Shown in pieces: positions 1-6,228 of a stretch of 11,750 nucleotides of DNA. The position numbers and the translations under genes are program-made. Position 1 is the first letter of the stretch. Every line of letters starts with the position of its first letter. The notes beneath the pieces were generated by a model. That model did not search any database, had not been told where the DNA came from, and worked only from the letters and a program-made list of their open reading frames with translations. Location: assembly GCA_016930895.1 (NCBI GenBank), contig JAFGFV010000337.1, forward strand, positions 1 through 11,750, read 5' to 3'. Source of the stretch: Spirochaetales bacterium. GTDB taxonomy: Bacteria > Spirochaetota > Spirochaetia > SZUA-6 > DRHE01.

Positions 1-557
1 GCCTGCCTCCGCCCTTCAAGCGCGCGCTCTCCCGGCACCTGAGCGAGCCCTTCTTCCTGCCCGGCCACGCGACCGCGGCGATGGGCCTGGCCGTGCGCCA
101 GATGCTCACTTGCGGGCTGCGGGGTTCCCTGGCGCGAATGTACCTGGAGGCCAAAGTCACGGAGCTGATCGCCCTGCGGCTCGCCCAGGTCGGCGAGGAG
201 CCGGCGGGGGAACGGCGCCTGGTGCTGACCCGCCGGGACCGGGAGCTTCTGCACGAGGCACGGGCGATCCTGAGCGAGCGCTACGCGGAGCCGCCGACCA
301 TCTCGGAGCTGGCCCGCGAGGTGGCCCTGAACCGGACCAAGCTCAAGGCCGGCTTCAGGGAGCTCTTCGGAACGACCGTGTTCGGCTTCGTGCGCGCTCA
401 ACGCATGCGGGAGGCCTTCGAGGTGCTCCTGGACGGCACCTGCAATGTGACCGAAGCCGCCAATCGCGTGGGCTACAACTCGCCGGGGGCCTTCGCTGCC
501 GTGTTCAAGGCCGCGTACGGCTTCTCGCCCCATCGGACGCGAGAGCTCGAGTTCTGA
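1..557 (+). CDS. AraC-family transcriptional regulator, PchR-like (5' end outside window)
   Basis: The reading frame is open from base 3 to the TGA at 555-557 and gives 184 residues, so the start lies upstream of the window. The last ~108 residues form a full AraC/XylS DNA-binding domain. Its first helix-turn-helix is around ISELAREVALNRTKLKAGF and its second around NVTEAANRVGYNSPGAFAAV, ending in the family-typical FSPHRTRE tail. The segment before it (a Leu/Arg-rich stretch with RMYLEAKVTELIALRL) matches the layout of PchR-type regulators, where an N-terminal sensing domain precedes the DNA-binding part. Known PchR members respond to siderophores, but the sensing domain is mostly missing here, so the ligand is unknown. 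The gene converges on the beta-helix gene with a 38-nt gap. Nothing shows that it controls the neighbouring lipoprotein genes. The internal ATG at 81 is unlikely to be the real start. Confidence 0.9.
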   Translation, partial: LPPPFKRALSRHLSEPFFLPGHATAAMGLAVRQMLTCGLRGSLARMYLEAKVTELIALRLAQVGEEPAGERRLVLTRRDRELLHEARAILSERYAEPPTISELAREVALNRTKLKAGFRELFGTTVFGFVRAQRMREAFEVLLDGTCNVTEAANRVGYNSPGAFAAVFKAAYGFSPHRTRELEF

Positions 558-595
558 CGCCCAGGCGCTGTGCGACCGGCACGCCGGCGGGCTGC

Positions 596-1624
596 CTACC
601 GCCACTCGTAGGCGCCCATGGACCAGCCTGCCGCCCCGTCGTTGCTCATGCCCGTCGGCGAGCCCGAGGTGCGCGCCGCTCCCGTGATGTCCTCCGAGAA
701 GTCGGCCGACAGGTCCAGTCCGCCCCCGCGCACCTCGACCGGGCAGTCGTCGGTCAGGCGCCAGTCGTTGTCGAGCATGGTGGTGATGTCGTCGTCCGGG
801 CCGTCCACGTCCAGGAAGTAGTCCACTGGGCCGATCAGGTCGATCGACACGTTCCCTCCGCTGGTGATGTCGCTCAGGGCATTCACGTCGGCGATATCCG
901 TCAGGTTGCTCACCGCCCCGTCCCGGTCGCGGTACAGGACGGGGCAGTCGAAGATGTCGTTGTTCAGACAGGCCACGGGATCGCACGTGTCGTCGTTCTC
1001 TTTGATCCCGCTCCTGCTGCCGACCGCCGTTGTGAACAGGATGTTGTTCTTGATCGCGGCCTGCGCGCCCGAAAGCAGCCGGATGCAGTCCGAGCCTGCC
1101 CCGTCGATCCCGCCGCAGATCGTGTTGTTGACCACCTCGGGATTGGCTCCGGCGCCGTAGGCGTAGATGCCGGCGGACATTCGGGGGGCCGTGCCCGCGA
1201 AGATGAGATTGTTCCGGATCTTCGAGGTCCCGAAGCAGCCAATCCCGTGCAGGTGCTGGGCTCCCACGCCCCCCGAGATGATGTTGCCCTCTACGACCGA
1301 AGAGCTGCGCAGCTCCAGGCCGATGTTCTGATCGGCGGCGTTGTCGCCCCCGTAGACGTAGTTGCCCCGAATGGTGGGGGAACCGCCGCCAACGAAGATG
1401 CCGTAGTGAGCCGTCGAGGAGGCGCTGTCTCCGCCGTGGATGCTGTTGAAGCGAATGTCCTGGCTGCCGACGCACCGGATTCCCGACGTGTACGCAACCA
1501 CTCCGCCACCGTGGAGCACCAGCCCCTCGATGGCCGTCGAGCCGTCCGTGGAGGAGCCGCAGTACAGCGCATACGTGGGCGAGTCGAAGCTCGTTCCGCC
1601 GGTCGTTGCCGTGCAGGTCAGCAC
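596..1624 (-). CDS. C-terminal beta-helix part after the amber codon
   Basis: The frame stays open from 1693 to the stop at 598-596. The first usable start codon after the amber is a GTG at 1624, giving 342 residues, but no good Shine-Dalgarno precedes it. The product would have no signal peptide, so independent translation makes little sense for this secreted fold. The sequence is a right-handed parallel beta-helix type: repeated short strands with Gly-Gly and Asn turns through about residue 210, then an Asp-rich segment (SIDLIGPVDYFLDVDGPDDD), and a closing NDGAAGWSMGAYEWR. Endings close to 'D-x-GAxE' are common in beta-helix proteins annotated as DUF1565-like or choice-of-anchor families. 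Several Cys residues (for example DTCDPVACLNND) could form disulfides outside the cell. Substrate or ligand is unknown. Confidence 0.5.
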   Translation of the reverse strand: MLTCTATTGGTSFDSPTYALYCGSSTDGSTAIEGLVLHGGGVVAYTSGIRCVGSQDIRFNSIHGGDSASSTAHYGIFVGGGSPTIRGNYVYGGDNAADQNIGLELRSSSVVEGNIISGGVGAQHLHGIGCFGTSKIRNNLIFAGTAPRMSAGIYAYGAGANPEVVNNTICGGIDGAGSDCIRLLSGAQAAIKNNILFTTAVGSRSGIKENDDTCDPVACLNNDIFDCPVLYRDRDGAVSNLTDIADVNALSDITSGGNVSIDLIGPVDYFLDVDGPDDDITTMLDNDWRLTDDCPVEVRGGGLDLSADFSEDITGAARTSGSPTGMSNDGAAGWSMGAYEWR

Positions 1625-1693
1625 GCTCGCGTGATCCGCATCCTGTCTCTGGGCGGGACTCCGGTACCGCCGGGTGTTCCAGTCGTCGGAGCG

Positions 1694-2044
1694 CTAGCCG
1701 CCCTTGAGGGAGATGCCGGCGTTGACCGCCACGCCGCCGACGTCGTAGGCCCCGGCGGCGATGTGGATCTCGTCGCCGCCCCACGCGCTGAATCCGTAGC
1801 CGTCGGTAGTATCCAGGGCCTGGAGGCTGACCGCGGCCCCCGCCGCGATCTCGTACGAAGCGGCCTGCGGCAGAGTCTCCCCGCCGGCAGTGATCGCGCA
1901 CGAGCCGTTCAAGGCTTCGACGCTCAGGGTGTAGCTGGGCTCCCCGTCGCTGCCACCCGGTCCCACCGCCGGACACCCGGCCAGGACGAGCAGCGCGGCG
2001 AGGCACAATCCAAGCCAGGGTCTACTCTGGATGAGCTTTCTCAC
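1694..2044 (-). CDS. N-terminal fragment of the beta-helix lipoprotein (up to the amber stop)
   Basis: This is the part translated if the amber codon acts as a stop: 116 residues from the GTG at 2044. It holds the signal peptide (hydrophobic stretch around LGLCLAALLVLAGC), the lipidated Cys24 and the 'bacterial repeat'-like segment YTLSVEAL to GYGFSAWGGD. It ends in the first strand of the beta-helix (IHIAAGAYDVGGVAVNAG). It would probably be exported and lipidated but lacks almost all of the beta-helix. An ATG 27 nt further upstream (2071) is in frame but has no better ribosome site. The gene lies 83 nt downstream of the FN3/Ig-like lipoprotein gene on the same strand, so co-transcription is likely. 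Confidence 0.6.
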   Translation of the reverse strand: MRKLIQSRPWLGLCLAALLVLAGCPAVGPGGSDGEPSYTLSVEALNGSCAITAGGETLPQAASYEIAAGAAVSLQALDTTDGYGFSAWGGDEIHIAAGAYDVGGVAVNAGISLKGG

Positions 2045-2050
2045 GATTCT

Positions 2051-2057
2051 CTCCTCC
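2051..2057 (-). promoter_or_regulatory. Shine-Dalgarno site that decides the GTG start of the beta-helix gene
   Basis: GGAGGAG on the minus strand ends 6 nt before the GTG at 2044-2042. The in-frame ATG at 2071 has no comparable site, so the GTG is preferred. Confidence 0.6.
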
Positions 2058-2076
2058 TCATCGCCTTCCATCCCGG

Positions 2077-2117
2077 ACGGTGCGGGGGCGGCGACAGGCC
2101 GGCCGTTCCTGCACCGT
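2077..2117 (-). other. Intergenic stem-loop between the two minus-strand lipoprotein genes
   Basis: ACGGTGC (2077-2083) and GCACCGT (2111-2117) are a perfect 7-bp inverted repeat around a 27-nt loop. The loop itself holds the palindrome GGCCGGCC (2097-2104). No T-run follows on either strand, so it is not a typical intrinsic terminator. It could be an RNA processing or stability element, or chance in GC-rich DNA. Confidence 0.3.
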
Positions 2118-2127
2118 TGCCCACGCT

Positions 2128-4026
2128 CTAGTCAACTTGGTCAATCCGGTAGATCATGTATCCTCCCGCCTCCGTATCGTGCGCATACAGGTACTTCGTC
2201 GTAGTACTGATGCCCCAATCGTCGAAGTAGAATGACTCGCTGGCTAGCGTGGATTGATAGCCTATTCCCATGTCGTAGTGGAGATAGAAGTGGAGGGTGA
2301 AGTATTCCCCCTCGGTGCGTTGCAGCGCCACCACGACCCCGCCGTCCAACGGAACGATGCTGTTGGTGTCCAGAAAGAGACCTGTCGTCTGCTCGTGCAC
2401 GGTGAAATCCGTGTAGGCGTTGGATGCGGAGGGATCGGCGTAGTTGCGCCCGCAGAAGTCCCAGATGAACCTCCCCGGGCCGGAGTCGTTCCCGTCGTTG
2501 GTGATCCACAGCTGCACGGGCGTGACCCTGACCCGCCGGATCGCGTCGTACAAGATGCCGTCGCTCGTCGCCCGGACGTTGCCCGCGGGGTCCCGGAACT
2601 CGGCATAGACCGTTTGGATCGTGTTCTCTGCAGTGGCGATCGTCCATGCCCTGGTCGAGGACCAGGAGTACCAGGACGACCACGCAGCCGTCGTCGCGTT
2701 CCGGAACCTCATGAGCGATGCTCCGGTCACGTTGTTGTTCAGCACGACGGAAGCAGTGCACGTGTCAGCGGCGCCGTCGTTGATACTGAAAGAGCTCACA
2801 GTCGGAGGCGTTGTGTCGAGCACGATGGTGTCGGTGACCGCTGAGACGTTGCCGGCAACATCTCGGAACTCGGCATACACGGTCTTGGTCCCGTCGCCAG
2901 CGGGCAGAGCCCACACAATCGCGGTCGAGTAGTCGTACCAGGACGACCAGGTGGAACTGCCACCGTTCCTGAAGCGCATAGTCGCGGCGCCGGTGACGCT
3001 GCTGTTCAGCGTCACGTTGACCGTCGTTGTGTAGGCGTCGCCCCCATTCACGGTGAAGGATGAGACAGCCGGGGCGACGGTATCGAGCACGATCGAATCG
3101 CTCCTAGCCAACAAGTTGCCGAGGGCGTTGCGGTACTCTGCCTCGACCGTCTTGGTCCCGTCTCCGGAGGGCAGGAGCCAGGCCTTGGTGCCGCCGTAGG
3201 TCTCCCACGCCGACCAGCTCTGTCCGGCGTTCCGGAAGCGCATCTCGACGGCGCCCGTGACGCTGCTGGTCAGCACGACTGAGGTGGAAGTGGCGTAGGC
3301 CTCCCCGCTGTTGATGCTGAAGCTCCCCGCGAACGTCTCCGGGGTCGTGGCTTGGGCCGTGTTCGACCAGGCCGAGTCCCCGATGCTGTTCACCGCTTTG
3401 ACCCTGAAATAGTAGGTGGTGTCGTCGTTGAGCCCGCCGATCGAGCTCGTGGTCACCCCGGCGCCGACTGACCAGGTGTTGAAGGTGGCGAAAGCCGAGG
3501 ACAGGCTGTACTGCAGCACGAAGCTCTGCTCGTTGTCCGAGTTGTCGCTCCAGCTCAGCTCGACCTCTCCGTCGGATACGGCAACAGCCTGTAGGTCCGT
3601 CGGAGCGGCGGGGGCCGTGGGCGCCGGGTCGTCCGTCTGCGCGCTGGCCTCCACCCACGCCGAGGAGCCAGCAGCGTTGTATGCCCTGACCCGGAAAAAA
3701 TACAGCGAGGAGGGATTCAGCCCGGTCACCACGCAGGAGGTCGCGTCCGCGAGGCAGTTGTCGCTGCCCGGCGCCGCGAAATCCCCCGAGGCGGCCCACT
3801 CGACTGCGAAGCCCTCTTCGTTGTCGGCCTGATCGGTCCAGGTGAGGTCCACCACAGTGTCGGATTGAACCGTGGCGGTCAGATTGTCGGGTGCGACAGG
3901 TGCCGCCTCCGAGTCGTCGGGTCCCGACGCCGGCAGGGTGCACCCTCCCACCAGGGCCAGTCCAAGCCCCAGCACAAACGCCAGGATCCGTGCGATCGCC
4001 GTCCGCTTCTTCATATTCCCAGCCAT
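2128..4026 (-). CDS. Lipoprotein with two FN3 domains and three Ig-like repeats
   Basis: The product is 632 residues. The ATG at 4026 is chosen because AGGAGGT lies just upstream (4037-4031) and the signal peptide follows at once; an ATG 39 codons further upstream would add a tail with no signal character. The lipobox is LVGGC with Cys29 and Thr at +2, so outer-membrane sorting is likely. Domains in order: fibronectin type III at about 44-133 and 138-229 (VDLTWTD / VELSWSD and YFFRVRAYN / YYFRVKAVN strands); three tandem repeats of about 88 residues at 232-318, 319-406 and 407-495, with the pattern 'SSVTGAxxMRFRN..W..W' and 'GDGTKTVYAEFRDxAGNV'; then an unrecognised C-terminal region 496-632 (WITNDGNDSGPGRFIWDF, rich in Tyr and Asp). 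The repeat type is widespread in exported bacterial proteins. The likely role is a surface or adhesion scaffold, with the specific function carried by the C-terminal part. It is the first gene of a likely two-gene unit. Confidence 0.9.
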   Translation of the reverse strand: MAGNMKKRTAIARILAFVLGLGLALVGGCTLPASGPDDSEAAPVAPDNLTATVQSDTVVDLTWTDQADNEEGFAVEWAASGDFAAPGSDNCLADATSCVVTGLNPSSLYFFRVRAYNAAGSSAWVEASAQTDDPAPTAPAAPTDLQAVAVSDGEVELSWSDNSDNEQSFVLQYSLSSAFATFNTWSVGAGVTTSSIGGLNDDTTYYFRVKAVNSIGDSAWSNTAQATTPETFAGSFSINSGEAYATSTSVVLTSSVTGAVEMRFRNAGQSWSAWETYGGTKAWLLPSGDGTKTVEAEYRNALGNLLARSDSIVLDTVAPAVSSFTVNGGDAYTTTVNVTLNSSVTGAATMRFRNGGSSTWSSWYDYSTAIVWALPAGDGTKTVYAEFRDVAGNVSAVTDTIVLDTTPPTVSSFSINDGAADTCTASVVLNNNVTGASLMRFRNATTAAWSSWYSWSSTRAWTIATAENTIQTVYAEFRDPAGNVRATSDGILYDAIRRVRVTPVQLWITNDGNDSGPGRFIWDFCGRNYADPSASNAYTDFTVHEQTTGLFLDTNSIVPLDGGVVVALQRTEGEYFTLHFYLHYDMGIGYQSTLASESFYFDDWGISTTTKYLYAHDTEAGGYMIYRIDQVD

Positions 4027-4030
4027 CCCT

Positions 4031-4037
4031 ACCTCCT
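4031..4037 (-). promoter_or_regulatory. Shine-Dalgarno site for the FN3/Ig-like lipoprotein
   Basis: AGGAGGT on the minus strand lies 4 nt (AGGG) before the ATG at 4026-4024. It supports this start over the upstream ATG at 4143 and over the second in-frame ATG four codons later. Confidence 0.65.
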
Positions 4038-4116
4038 CCCCTGCCCGTCCGGAAGCCGCTGGCAACTGCTGTGATGAAGGGACTGCTCCGTAACGTGCTA
4101 TGTGTTGCTGCAATCG

Positions 4117-4122
4117 ATTATA
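4117..4122 (-). promoter_or_regulatory. Likely -10 box (TATAAT) for the minus-strand lipoprotein genes
   Basis: A perfect TATAAT reads on the minus strand in an otherwise GC-rich region, 91 nt from the ATG at 4026. The region 16-18 nt upstream (around 4139-4146, GCGTGA) is a poor match to TTGACA, so the promoter may depend on an activator. The predicted leader is about 80-85 nt. Confidence 0.45.
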
Positions 4123-4150
4123 GACGGGAACACGCACGCTCACGCGCGCG

Positions 4151-4296
4151 AAAGGAAGCAGTTCTTACGGGAAAGGACGTTTGAGCGATCCCACGCGCAC
4201 TCAACGCCAATCGCATGCCGAGGGATGAGGAAAGGAAGTGCTTGCAGTCCGCCGACCCGGCGGGAAAAGGTCCGCTTTCGCAAGAAGTACGTCCTT
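4151..4296. repeat. Imperfect direct and inverted repeat set in the divergent promoter region
   Basis: AAAGGAAG occurs at 4151-4158 and again at 4231-4238. Each copy is followed by a CGGGAAA(A)GG block (4168-4176 and 4261-4270, approximately). The second copy differs by an inserted hairpin. In addition AAGGACGT (4173-4180) and ACGTCCTT (4289-4296) are a perfect 8-bp inverted pair. These could be operator sites placed between the two divergent promoters, but no known regulator motif is recognised. Confidence 0.35.
4249..4263. other. Small GC-rich hairpin in the divergent region
   Basis: CCGCC (4249-4253), loop GACCC, GGCGG (4259-4263), followed by GAAAAGG. There is no T-run after it. It lies inside the second copy of the direct repeat. 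Confidence 0.3.
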
Positions 4297-4325
4297 CCGC
4301 GGCAGCATTCCCGTCTCCCCAGGTC

Positions 4326-4331
4326 CATAAT
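4326..4331 (+). promoter_or_regulatory. Candidate -10 box (CATAAT) for the plus-strand lipoprotein genes
   Basis: CATAAT matches five of six -10 positions and lies about 93 nt ahead of the ATG at 4425. No clear -35 box is seen at the expected distance (around 4303-4309, CAGCATT). This is the best candidate in the region but a weak one. Confidence 0.25.
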
Positions 4332-4409
4332 CTGATCGAGAACGGGTCGGGCGTCTCCCCCAGGATGGTGGCCTCACTGGCGGGGGAGATCAGCGTACAT
4401 CACGCAGCC

Positions 4410-4417
4410 AAGGAGGT
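4410..4417 (+). promoter_or_regulatory. Shine-Dalgarno site that decides the start at 4425
   Basis: AAGGAGGT, a near-perfect anti-16S match, ends 7 nt before the ATG at 4425. It places the start there rather than at the in-frame ATG at 4215. Confidence 0.75.
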
Positions 4418-4424
4418 AACCGCG

Positions 4425-4844
4425 ATGCGAATCCCTGGTTGGACGCAGCACGGAGTCCTTGCGGCGGGTCTGACGGCGGCGTTGCTTGCAGTCCTGCTGG
4501 GGTTGTCCGGATGCGAGAGCCCCACAGGATCCGACCACCAAGGCGGTGCGGACCCTGTCCTGTCCTGGCATATCGAGACGGTGGACAGCGACTACTACGT
4601 AGGGCTGTACCCGTCGATAGTCCTCGACGGCGACGGCCATCCGCACATCAGCTACTACGACCCGGACAGAGAGGACCTCAAGTATGCGCACTTCGACGGC
4701 ACGGCCTGGATGATCCAGCGGGTGGGTACCGAGGGCAGTGTGGGCTCGTGGACCTGCATCGCCCTCGACAGCGCGGATCGCCCCCACATCAGCTACTTCG
4801 ACAGAACGAACCTCTGCCTGAAATACGCGCGGTACGGAGAGTAG
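4425..4844 (+). CDS. Short lipoprotein with two 'PHISYYD' propeller-type repeats
   Basis: The product is 139 residues. The N-terminus MRIPGWTQHG leads into a hydrophobic stretch and the lipobox LSGC (Cys30, Glu at +2), then the tether ESPTGSD. The mature part is two repeats: about 49-96 (WHIETVDS, PSIVLDGDGHPHISYYD, DLKYAHFDGTAW) and about 97-139 (IQRVGTEGSVGSWT, IALDSADRPHISYFD, LKYARYGE). This repeat is known from longer bacterial and archaeal proteins with many copies, presumably beta-propellers. Two copies cannot close a propeller, so this is a truncated copy, an oligomerising half-unit, or a gene cut back to its first repeats. The stop TAG at 4842-4844 overlaps the ribosome site of the next gene, so the two are probably co-translated. 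It is the first gene of a three-gene unit. Confidence 0.8.
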   Translation: MRIPGWTQHGVLAAGLTAALLAVLLGLSGCESPTGSDHQGGADPVLSWHIETVDSDYYVGLYPSIVLDGDGHPHISYYDPDREDLKYAHFDGTAWMIQRVGTEGSVGSWTCIALDSADRPHISYFDRTNLCLKYARYGE

Positions 4845-4856
4845 GAGGAAACGAAG

Positions 4857-6218
4857 ATGAAGCCTTTTTGCACGCAGTGCAAACTGAGTTCTCCGGCACT
4901 GCTCGCAGCCGTGATGCTCTGCCTGGCGGGATGTCCGAACCCTGCAGGCCCGGACGGAGGAGATGCCGACGGCAGCTTTCCCGGTGGCCTCCCTATCGAG
5001 CGGGTGAGCATCTCTGCGGGAGGCGAGCAGGCCAACGCGGACAGCCTGGACGTTTCGATCAGCGCGGACGGCCGCTGCGTGGCTTTTGCCTCGGACGCCG
5101 ACAACTTGGTGGCCGGGGATACCAACGGGGTACGGGAGGTGTACCTGTACGACCGCGGGACCGGGATGATCGAACGGATTGCCGTGGACGCCGATGGAAA
5201 CGGGGGAAACGAGCACAGCTATTTCCCGTCGGTGAGTTCGGACGGATGCTACGTAGCCTTCTACTCGGAGGCGAGCAATCTGCTGAGCGGTGACGTCAAT
5301 GCACGCGGAGACGTCTTCGTGCGCGACCGGCAGGCCGGCACGATCGAGCTGATCAGCGTGGACTCCAGCGGGAATCAGGCGAACGACACGAGTTCACTCC
5401 CGGCGATCAGCGCCGACGCTCACTACGTCTTCTTCCAATCGCGGGCGAGCAACCTGGTCGGTGGCGACTCGAACGCTGCGCGCGACATTTTTGTCCGCGA
5501 TCGGCACGCCGGCACCACCGAGCGGGTCAGCGTGGGCTCCGGAGGATCCGAGACCAACAGCGACAGCTGGTACTTCTCCATCACTCCGGACGGCCGCTGC
5601 GTGGCCTTCGCCTCGGACGCCGACAACTTGGTGGCCGGGGATACCAACGGTGTGCAGGACACGTTCGTGCGTGACCTGCAGGCCGGCACCACCGAGCGGG
5701 TCAGCGTGGATTCGAGCGGCGACGAGGCGGACGATGCAAGCTACGGTGTCTGCGGGATCAGTGCGGACGGCCGCTACGTAGCCTTCTGTTCCGCCGCGAC
5801 CAACCTGGTCGACGACGACACCAACGGTCAAATGGATGTATTCGTCCACGACCGCCAGACCGGCGTGACCGAGCGAGTGAGCGTGAGCTCGGCGGGCGAA
5901 CAGAGCACTCCGTGGCACAGCTCTGGCCCATCCATCTCCGCAGACGGCCGGTACGTGGCCTTTCACTCAAACTGCACTAACCTGGTGAGCGGGGATACGA
6001 ACATGGCCGACGATGTCTTCGTGCACGACCGCCAGACTGGGACCACCAGCCGGGTCAGCGTCGATGCAAGCGGAATCGAGACAAACCAGTTCGGCAACAG
6101 CGGTAGCGCACGTCTCAGCAGCGACGGCCGCTACGCGGCCTTCTCATCAAACGCGAACAATCTGGTCGGTGGGGACACCAACGGAGTCCGCGACGTGTTT
6201 GTGGCACCGGTGCCGTAA
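4857..6218 (+). CDS. Lipoprotein with a seven-repeat PD40/TolB-like beta-propeller
   Basis: The product is 453 residues. The ATG at 4857 follows AGGAGG (4843-4848) by 8 nt. The lipobox is LAGC (Cys26), then the tether PNPAGPDGG. From residue 47 to the end there are seven repeats of about 58 residues with the pattern 'ERVSVxSxG..N..S' then 'ISADGRYVAFxSxAxNLVxGDTNGxxDVFVxDRxxGTT'. Seven repeats match a complete seven-bladed propeller of the WD40-like/PD40 type. The last repeat ends in DVFVAPVP, the natural end of a blade. Such domains in TolB and its relatives bind proteins or peptidoglycan-associated partners; no catalytic residues are seen here. Several Cys residues sit in the strands. The stop TAA overlaps the ribosome site of the next gene. 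Repeats 1 and 4 are nearly identical at DNA level over 67 nt. Confidence 0.9.
   Translation: MKPFCTQCKLSSPALLAAVMLCLAGCPNPAGPDGGDADGSFPGGLPIERVSISAGGEQANADSLDVSISADGRCVAFASDADNLVAGDTNGVREVYLYDRGTGMIERIAVDADGNGGNEHSYFPSVSSDGCYVAFYSEASNLLSGDVNARGDVFVRDRQAGTIELISVDSSGNQANDTSSLPAISADAHYVFFQSRASNLVGGDSNAARDIFVRDRHAGTTERVSVGSGGSETNSDSWYFSITPDGRCVAFASDADNLVAGDTNGVQDTFVRDLQAGTTERVSVDSSGDEADDASYGVCGISADGRYVAFCSAATNLVDDDTNGQMDVFVHDRQTGVTERVSVSSAGEQSTPWHSSGPSISADGRYVAFHSNCTNLVSGDTNMADDVFVHDRQTGTTSRVSVDASGIETNQFGNSGSARLSSDGRYAAFSSNANNLVGGDTNGVRDVFVAPVP
5065..5131 (+). repeat. Near-identical DNA block in propeller repeat 1 (pairs with 5587-5653)
   Basis: This 67-nt block and the one at 5587-5653 differ at only three positions, two of them silent. 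The offset is 522 nt, exactly 174 codons or three repeats of 58. Other repeats in the gene share protein pattern but not this level of DNA identity. Confidence 0.85.
5587..5653 (+). repeat. Near-identical DNA block in propeller repeat 4 (pairs with 5065-5131)
   Basis: Second copy of the block. Both encode DGRCVAFASDADNLVAGD followed by TNGV, including the unusual Cys in place of Tyr. Confidence 0.85.
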
Positions 6219-6228
6219 GGAGGCGACC

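Larger units (their letters stand above)
596..2044 (-). pseudogene. Beta-helix lipoprotein gene interrupted by an in-frame amber codon
   Basis: One frame runs from a GTG at 2044 to a TAG at 598-596 and would give 482 codons before the stop, broken only by a TAG at 1696-1694 (codon 117). The start is chosen because GGAGGAG (2057-2051) sits 6 nt ahead of it. Predicted parts are: a lipoprotein signal with lipobox LAGC (Cys24); a Gly-rich linker; a domain of about 50 residues resembling bacterial 'GYxFxxW' repeat domains; then a long parallel beta-helix region rich in 'N-x-I/V-x-x-G-G' turns (GNYVYGGD, GNIISGG, NNLIFAG, NNTICGG, NNILF). Both sides of the stop read as one protein: ...GISLKGG, stop, RSDDWNTRR... 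Related beta-helix proteins have an aromatic residue after 'LxGG', so a TAC/TAT-to-TAG change is the simplest explanation. A base-call error or readthrough remains possible. TAG also ends this gene and those stopping at 2128, 4844 and 9416, so it is an ordinary stop here. Confidence 0.8.
4027..4424. other. 398-nt divergent intergenic control region
   Basis: The minus-strand FN3/Ig-like gene and the plus-strand three-gene set start at opposite ends of this stretch. It holds a TATAAT box facing left, a weaker CATAAT facing right, a small hairpin, and related sequence blocks in direct and inverted orientation. Open frames here (for example 4102-4335 on plus, 4140-4328 on minus) show no coding character. 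The in-frame 70-codon extension of the 4425 gene back to the ATG at 4215 is rejected, because it has no signal-peptide character and the good ribosome site is at 4410-4417. Confidence 0.7.

Noticed and set aside
1694..1696. Pyrrolysine insertion at the TAG
   Set aside because: TAG serves as the ordinary stop for four genes in the window, and the site corresponds to a conserved aromatic position, so a nonsense change is simpler.
110..2131. A 673-codon open frame on the plus strand
   Set aside because: It runs through the AraC-family gene in another frame and then antisense to the beta-helix gene. The product is low-complexity Arg/Ala/Gly/Pro/Val-rich with no domain, as expected from GC-rich codon use on the other strand.
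4215..4424. A 70-codon N-terminal extension of the PHISYYD lipoprotein
   Set aside because: It would bury the signal peptide internally. AAGGAGGT at 4410-4417 gives a clear start at 4425.
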